From contig JAGDBT010000068.1 in NCBI GenBank assembly GCA_017958895.1, positions 1 through 6,421 of the forward strand: a DNA stretch of 6,421 nucleotides, in the 5' to 3' direction. Of the stretch, positions 1 to 4,008 are shown one piece after another. The stretch's first letter is position 1. Each line of letters begins with the position of its first letter. The position numbers were made by a program, and so were the translations under genes. The notes under the pieces are model-generated. The model saw nothing but the letters and a program-made list of their open reading frames with translations, was not told where the DNA came from and did no database searches. Origin of the DNA: Alphaproteobacteria bacterium. GTDB lineage: Bacteria > Pseudomonadota > Alphaproteobacteria > RF32 > CAG-239.

Positions 1-1
1 A

Positions 2-553
2 TTATTGCAGCAAAAATCCGAAAACAAATATGCCGAGGCTTTGAGCTTGCAACTTTTATCGCAAATTGTTTTCAAACAAGAACATTATCGCTTAGCGGTA
101 AAATATGCGGAAACGGCAGAAAAAATCTATGAAAGTCGGCAAAATCTTTCTGCCAGATTGGAATGTCTTTATTTGAAAGCGTCTGCTTTGTATCGGCAAA
201 AACGATTGGCAACGGCGGAGAATTTGCTTCGCCGGATTTTGCAACTCGGCAGAGAACAGAAAAATAATTTCCATTTGGCCAATGCTTACAGTTTGTTGGG
301 GCTTATCTATATGCAAACGGGTGATTATCAGCGCGCCAAAGTTTTATTTCAGCAATCTCTTCGCTTGGAGCAGAGCCATCAACGCTGTGAGGGGTTGGTT
401 GCCGATTATAACAATTTGGCGATTATCGAACATCTTTCGGGCAATAATTCCGAGGCCAGAAATAATTTGCAGGCGGCCTTGGAATATGCCAAGCAAACCG
501 GTGATGATAATTTGGTCAAACTTATTGAAAAGAGATGTGAAAACATTACTTAA
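2..553 (+). CDS. TPR-repeat protein, C-terminal part (5' end beyond window)
   Basis: The reading frame is open to the left edge, with a Leu codon before the first possible TTG start at 5, so this is taken as the 3' part of a longer gene. Only four bases precede that TTG, so no ribosome site can be judged. Numbering from that TTG, the visible 182 residues form about four TPR units at roughly 12-47, 53-86, 92-126 and 133-167. They repeat about every 40 residues and have typical A/G/Y/A positions, clearest in the third (LLGLIYMQTGDYQRA). The 40-residue period resembles the long TPR units often found in signalling or regulatory proteins. There is no signal peptide, membrane segment or catalytic motif in the visible part, so it is probably cytoplasmic and binds a protein or peptide partner. 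Any N-terminal effector domain would lie outside the window. It lies 62 bases upstream of a second TPR-containing gene, which may be functionally linked. TPR identity is fairly certain; the specific function is unknown. Confidence 0.85.
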   Translation, partial: LLQQKSENKYAEALSLQLLSQIVFKQEHYRLAVKYAETAEKIYESRQNLSARLECLYLKASALYRQKRLATAENLLRRILQLGREQKNNFHLANAYSLLGLIYMQTGDYQRAKVLFQQSLRLEQSHQRCEGLVADYNNLAIIEHLSGNNSEARNNLQAALEYAKQTGDDNLVKLIEKRCENIT

Positions 554-556
554 TGC

Positions 557-585
557 TTTACATTTTGTGCGCGATTGTATACATT
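557..585 (+). promoter_or_regulatory. Possible sigma-70 type promoter for the downstream operon
   Basis: In the 62-base gap there is TTTACA at 557-562 (one mismatch to TTGACA) and, after 17 bases, TACATT at 580-585 (four of six to TATAAT). An initiation site near 592 would give a leader of about 24 bases before the ATG at 616. The -10 region overlaps an 8-base palindrome, TGTATACA, at 576-583. No terminator hairpin is visible after the upstream stop, so read-through from the upstream gene is also possible. This is pattern matching in AT-rich DNA and therefore only moderate evidence. Confidence 0.35.
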
Positions 586-615
586 AAGACAGTTTTATTG
601 TGAAGGCCGGGAACA

Positions 616-1956
616 ATGTTGCATCTTTATCACATAAACAAGATTTTGGAGTGGAAAATTCCCAATGATACGGATTTTCACGACTATTCAATGACGCTCT
701 CGGCAAGATTTCATCATTTTTATCAGCTTGTTACTTCGCAATTCGGTCCTTATGGTTTGTTAATTTTGGGACTGTTCGTTTTTTTCTTGGTTTTGATAGC
801 TATTATCTATATCAAGTCGGTTGCAGATACTTTTCGCGCCGGCAAAGAAGAAGAAACCAGTCCGGAAACCCCGCCGGACGGATTATTTTATACGATTGAT
901 ACAATAGATACCTCAACGGCCAATGATAATTTGCCGGTGGAAAAGCCGATGCCTGAAAAATCCGGTCAATCTGAGATATCCGAAAAAAAAGAAAAGAAAA
1001 ATAATCGTGAAGCTGCAATCTCGGAGATGGAAAAAGAAATATCCAAAAATATTTTAGCGGCCTCATCAGTAGCTAAGCAAAAAATTGACCCGGAAAAACA
1101 AAAGTCAAAAATGAAAAGACTTATGAGAGTGCAGGCACGCAAAGAAGGAAAGATTTTAACAAAACTTCTTCAAAAATTCGAGCCGGCGGCGAGCATGATT
1201 TCACTGATAATAAACATGATTGCGCGTAATGTTACGGATAAAAAAATAGCGCAATCGTTGTTTTTGCATTATAAAGATACATACGATGAAGAAGACTTGT
1301 TACACACCATAAAGAGTGTGCGCGATGTGGTCGGTTTATATAATTCCGGAAAATTTGATTATCTGCCGGAAAAAAATAATTTACCGCCGGTTTTTGATGC
1401 CGTTTTCTCCTGGGCTAATGATGATTATTCCAAGGTTTTGTTGTTTTTGCAATCGTTGCTCAACTTATATATCAAACAGGCCGATGATGAAGACGGAATT
1501 ATTAAAGATATGACCTATGCTTTGGCGGCAAATTGTTCGTGCATAATCGGAAATGTGGCGCGTTTTAAAGATATGGAATTGGCTCATAATTCTTTTGAGT
1601 TAGCAACCGAACTTGCCCCGAAAAATGTGATTGCATGGAACCGACTGGGTGATGTTTATATGTCGGAGAAAACTCCGGAAAAAGCCATGATTGCCTATCA
1701 AAATGTTTTGGATATTGCCGATAAAATTCTTTATGAATCGGAAATAGCTCACGCGTATAAGCAAATCTGCACATATTATCAAAGCAAAGGAACATTCCCG
1801 TTGGTTGAGGAATATACAAAAAATTATCATGATTTTTATGAGAGTTACGGGATTTTAACCCCGCTCACCGAAAAAGAAAATTTAGCTTATGATACAATAT
1901 TGAAAAACAGTAATCGCAATTTGCAGCAGGCAATTAAAACTTTGTTGAACGAATAG
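616..1956 (+). CDS. Membrane-anchored protein with charged linker and C-terminal TPR-like domain
   Basis: I do not recognise a named family. The 446-residue product has about 45 N-terminal residues, then one clear transmembrane helix at about 46-66 (GLLILGLFVFFLVLIAIIYI). A low-complexity Glu/Lys/Pro-rich linker follows at about 75-170, probably disordered or partly coiled coil. A helical domain occupies about 175-446. Within it, residues 319-369 read as one or two TPR units, with the motif AWNRLGDVYMSEKTPEKAMIAY at about 340-361 the clearest. No catalytic motif is visible. The ATG at 616 has GAAGG at 602-606 nine bases upstream. An in-frame ATG at 691 (residue 26) would still leave the membrane helix, but has no Shine-Dalgarno sequence, so 616 is preferred. 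Orientation across the membrane is unclear because positive charges lie on both sides of the helix. It is probably the first gene of an operon with the MORN-repeat gene nine bases downstream. A role as an inner-membrane scaffold or adaptor is inference. Confidence 0.85.
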   Translation: MLHLYHINKILEWKIPNDTDFHDYSMTLSARFHHFYQLVTSQFGPYGLLILGLFVFFLVLIAIIYIKSVADTFRAGKEEETSPETPPDGLFYTIDTIDTSTANDNLPVEKPMPEKSGQSEISEKKEKKNNREAAISEMEKEISKNILAASSVAKQKIDPEKQKSKMKRLMRVQARKEGKILTKLLQKFEPAASMISLIINMIARNVTDKKIAQSLFLHYKDTYDEEDLLHTIKSVRDVVGLYNSGKFDYLPEKNNLPPVFDAVFSWANDDYSKVLLFLQSLLNLYIKQADDEDGIIKDMTYALAANCSCIIGNVARFKDMELAHNSFELATELAPKNVIAWNRLGDVYMSEKTPEKAMIAYQNVLDIADKILYESEIAHAYKQICTYYQSKGTFPLVEEYTKNYHDFYESYGILTPLTEKENLAYDTILKNSNRNLQQAIKTLLNE

Positions 1957-1960
1957 GAGG
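1955..1960 (+). promoter_or_regulatory. Strong ribosome binding site overlapping the upstream stop
   Basis: A perfect AGGAGG lies five bases before the ATG at 1966 and shares its first two bases with the TAG stop of the preceding gene (1954-1956). It fixes the start of the MORN-repeat gene and suggests coupled translation of the two genes. Confidence 0.85.
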
Positions 1961-1965
1961 AAAAA

Positions 1966-2931
1966 ATGACATTAAAAAAACTGCTTATGATTATACCGGC
2001 GCTTGTTTTACTCCTGATATTGCTGCTGTTTGTACTAAAACCGCAAAATGTTGTTGAAATGGGAAAACCGCATCCCGACGGAGTTGAGGAGCAGTTTTAT
2101 GAAAACGGTAATTTACGTTTGCAAACACCGTATTTAAACGGACAAAGAAACGGTATCGTAAAGAATTTTTATCCGGACGGCACCTTAAAATCCGAGGCGG
2201 AATTTGTAAACGGTATTCAAACCGGAGAAACAAAAACTTATTACGAAAACGGCAAGCCGGAGAAAATATTTACCTATAAAAATGACAAACTTAACGGACC
2301 GGCTAAGGCTTTTTCTCGTGAAGGTTATTTGGAAGCCGAAACATTTTTTACCGATAATGTTCAAAGCGGAAAAGAGACTGCTTATTACCCTAACGGCAAA
2401 ATTCGCTATGTTTTTGAAATCGGCAACAGAGGGCAAATAAACGGCAAATTGAGAGAATATTATGAAAACGGAAACTTAAAAACCGAAACCTCTTATGTTG
2501 ACGGATTGGCCGACGGTTTAGAGCAGTCTTATTATGAAAACGGCGAAATATATCAGATAACGCCGTACATAAATAATCATTATGACGGGGTACAACGTAC
2601 TTATGCTCCGGACAGATCATTGGTTTCCGAAATATCTTTTGCCAAGGGAAAATTGGAAGGCAAGGCCGTTTATTATTACGCTAATCAGCAAATTAAGCAG
2701 GAAAGTAATTTTCATGACAACGCTCGCGAGGGCGATTATAAGCTTTACAGTCCGGACGGAAAATTGTTAATTCAGGCAACTTTCCATAATGATAAACTGG
2801 AGGGAGAGATGTTTGTTTATGAAGAAGACGGTGAGTTGAAAAAAGTAAATAAGTTCCATGAAGGAGTGTTAATTTCTCCGGCATCTGAGGAAACTGCGGA
2901 GGCAAATTCCGCAGAAATTGCAAAGGAATAA
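1966..2931 (+). CDS. Membrane-anchored MORN-variant (YwqK-like) repeat protein
   Basis: The 321-residue product starts with two lysines and a long hydrophobic stretch at about 6-24, followed by Lys25. There is no lipobox cysteine and no obvious signal peptidase site, so it reads as an uncleaved anchor with the rest facing the periplasm. Residues 39-303 are eleven tandem repeats of the MORN_2 (PF07661) type, each like G-x-x-x-x-Y-Y-x-N-G-x-L-x-x-E-x-x-[FY]-x-[ND]-G. All are 24 residues except the fifth, which has 25. The last 18 residues are Glu/Ala-rich. Such repeats form extended beta-hairpin solenoids. Many database entries call the family 'toxin-antitoxin system YwqK family antitoxin', but no toxin gene is adjacent, so that label should not be taken as a function. 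The stop is three bases before the slyX start, consistent with an operon. It probably acts as a binding surface or structural envelope component; its ligand is unknown. Confidence 0.88.
   Translation: MTLKKLLMIIPALVLLLILLLFVLKPQNVVEMGKPHPDGVEEQFYENGNLRLQTPYLNGQRNGIVKNFYPDGTLKSEAEFVNGIQTGETKTYYENGKPEKIFTYKNDKLNGPAKAFSREGYLEAETFFTDNVQSGKETAYYPNGKIRYVFEIGNRGQINGKLREYYENGNLKTETSYVDGLADGLEQSYYENGEIYQITPYINNHYDGVQRTYAPDRSLVSEISFAKGKLEGKAVYYYANQQIKQESNFHDNAREGDYKLYSPDGKLLIQATFHNDKLEGEMFVYEEDGELKKVNKFHEGVLISPASEETAEANSAEIAKE
2080..2874 (+). repeat. Eleven tandem 72-75-base coding repeats (MORN_2 units)
   Basis: The repeats begin at Gly39 and run to residue 303 of the MORN protein. The most conserved DNA core is TA(T/C)TA(T/C)GAAAACGG encoding YYENG, seen near 2241, 2459 and 2531, with a close variant near 2096 and a Pro-Asn-Gly version near 2385. 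The rest of each unit has diverged, so the array is old and copies are unlikely to be freely exchanging. The fifth unit carries one extra codon. Confidence 0.85.
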
Positions 2932-2934
2932 AAA

Positions 2935-3144
2935 ATGAGGGATTTGGAAACCGATACTCGTTTGATGAATATTGAAATGGCTCTTGACAATCAGCAAAAA
3001 TCTTTGGATGATTTAAGCGAGATGGTGGTTCGTCAGGGCAAGCTTATCGATATGTTGCTTAAACAAAACGAAGCACTTAAAAATATGTTAGATCAGGATG
3101 TTGTAAAACCATTGAGTGAGGAAACGGCTCCTCCGCATTATTAA
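2935..3144 (+). CDS. slyX: SlyX family protein
   Basis: A 69-residue protein that matches SlyX in length and plan. It has an N-terminal amphipathic coiled coil at about 5-55 (heptad-like spacing of Leu/Met/Ile around LIDMLLKQNEALKNML), then a short tail ending in the family's hallmark PPHY. SlyX is widespread in Proteobacteria, small and cytoplasmic. Its function is not established; the name reflects its position next to slyD in E. coli. There is no slyD or other peptidyl-prolyl isomerase gene next to it here. The ATG follows the MORN gene's TAA by three bases, with AAAGGA at 2922-2927 as ribosome site, so it is co-transcribed and perhaps translationally coupled. It contains no cysteine or catalytic motif. 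Family assignment is confident. Confidence 0.9.
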   Translation: MRDLETDTRLMNIEMALDNQQKSLDDLSEMVVRQGKLIDMLLKQNEALKNMLDQDVVKPLSEETAPPHY

Positions 3145-3148
3145 GGAG
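3143..3148 (+). promoter_or_regulatory. Ribosome binding site fixing the nagB-like start
   Basis: AAGGAG lies six bases before the ATG at 3155 and overlaps the last two bases of the slyX TAA stop (3142-3144). It supports 3155 over an in-frame upstream ATG at 3116, which lies inside slyX, has no such site, and would add 13 residues absent from the family. Confidence 0.85.
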
Positions 3149-3154
3149 ATAACC

Positions 3155-3955
3155 ATGCGCGTACACATTAAAAAAGATTATGACGAACTTTCTCGTTGGG
3201 CTGCCAATTATGTCGTTTATCGTATAAATAAACATCGTCCTTCGCCGAGAAGACCTTTTGTGTTAAGTTCACCTTCGGGTTCAACACCGCTCGGTATGTA
3301 CAAATATCTGGCTCAAGCCTATAAAGAAAAAAAGGTTTCGTTTGAAAATGTTGTTTTCTTCGGTACGGGCGAATATGTCGGTATGGGAGCCGGCGATGAA
3401 CACGGTTTTCAATATTTTCTGTGGGATAAATTTTTGAAGTTTGTAAACATCAAAAAAGAGCACGTGTATTTCTTAAACGGCTTGACTACCGATTTGGAAA
3501 AAGAATGCCATAATTATGAAAAAAACATTCAAAAATACGGCGGTATAAATTTATTTATCGGCGGTGTGGGAATAGACGGTCATATAGCTTTTAATGAGCC
3601 TTATTCCTCTTTGGTATCACGTACTCGCGCCAAAACTTTAACTCCGAGTACCTTAAAAGCCAATTCGAAATTTTTTGATAATGATGTTTCCAAAGTGCCG
3701 CCGGTGGTGTTAACAATAGGAATTGCCACCATGATGGACGCCGAAGAAATTATGATTATGGCCAACGGAGAACAAAAGGCGGAAGCTGTTAAACAGGCTA
3801 TTGAAGGGCCGGTTACTCATGTTTGGCCGATCAGCGTTTTACAACAACATCCGCATGCTTCCATTATTTGCGATGACAGTGCCACAACCGAGCTTTCTAA
3901 AGAAACAATTGAATATTTTAAGGGGCTGGAAAAAAACAATCCGCAATTTATTTAA
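3155..3955 (+). CDS. nagB: Glucosamine-6-phosphate deaminase family protein (NagB-like), catalytic Asp72 replaced
   Basis: NagB converts glucosamine 6-phosphate to fructose 6-phosphate and ammonia in the cytoplasm. This 266-residue product equals the E. coli enzyme in length and aligns with it end to end without gaps (compared from memory). With E. coli numbering it has the phosphate loop 40-44 as PSGST, the signature GGVGIDGHIAFNEP with Asp141, His143 and Glu148, Lys208, and the GlcNAc6P allosteric residues Ser152, Arg158, Lys160 and Tyr254. The start at 3155 also keeps Met1-Arg2, which matters because the N-terminal amine belongs to the allosteric site. Oddities: the usual MDEY motif reads TGEY, so the proton-abstracting Asp72 is Gly (codon GGC); the following loop 77-88 is unlike E. 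coli; Arg172 is Lys. The fold and family are certain, but deaminase activity is doubtful. It is the last gene of the operon, ten bases after slyX, with no nagA, nagE or nagK in view. Confidence 0.85.
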   Translation: MRVHIKKDYDELSRWAANYVVYRINKHRPSPRRPFVLSSPSGSTPLGMYKYLAQAYKEKKVSFENVVFFGTGEYVGMGAGDEHGFQYFLWDKFLKFVNIKKEHVYFLNGLTTDLEKECHNYEKNIQKYGGINLFIGGVGIDGHIAFNEPYSSLVSRTRAKTLTPSTLKANSKFFDNDVSKVPPVVLTIGIATMMDAEEIMIMANGEQKAEAVKQAIEGPVTHVWPISVLQQHPHASIICDDSATTELSKETIEYFKGLEKNNPQFI

Positions 3956-3970
3956 TTTTTGGAAAAACAG

Positions 3971-4008
3971 AAAAATCGCCGTCGCCTTTCATAAGCGGCG
4001 TTTTTTTT
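3971..4008. terminator. Bidirectional rho-independent terminator between convergent genes
   Basis: CGCCG at 3977-3981 pairs with CGGCG at 3996-4000. Inside the loop, CTT at 3986-3988 can pair with AAG at 3993-3995 around TCAT, leaving a four-base bulge. Eight T residues follow at 4001-4008 and five A residues precede at 3971-3975. It can therefore end the + strand operon 15 or so bases after the nagB-like stop, and less strongly the - strand gene, whose stop codon (4007-4009) lies within the T tract. The uninterrupted stem is only five base pairs, so strength is moderate. Confidence 0.7.

Noticed and set aside
982..996. A8 run followed by GAAAAG in the membrane TPR gene, resembling a dnaX-type slippery site (A AAA AAG)
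   Set aside because: The zero-frame codons are GAA AAA AAA GAA AAG, so the heptamer is not in the register needed for -1 slippage. The frame continues normally for more than 300 further residues.
2185..2923. Several minus-strand open frames of 76-83 codons opposite the MORN-repeat gene
   Set aside because: They are shadows caused by the repetitive coding sequence; they have no recognisable domains or ribosome sites and their boundaries follow the repeats.
1966..2931. Toxin-antitoxin system, because MORN_2 proteins are often named YwqK-family antitoxins
   Set aside because: No toxin-like gene is adjacent, the protein has a membrane anchor, and its neighbours are slyX and a TPR protein.
3116..3154. 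An upstream ATG at 3116 in frame with the nagB-like gene
   Set aside because: It lies inside slyX and adds 13 residues not found in NagB. The ATG at 3155 has a well-placed AAGGAG, gives the exact family length of 266 residues and preserves Met1-Arg2.
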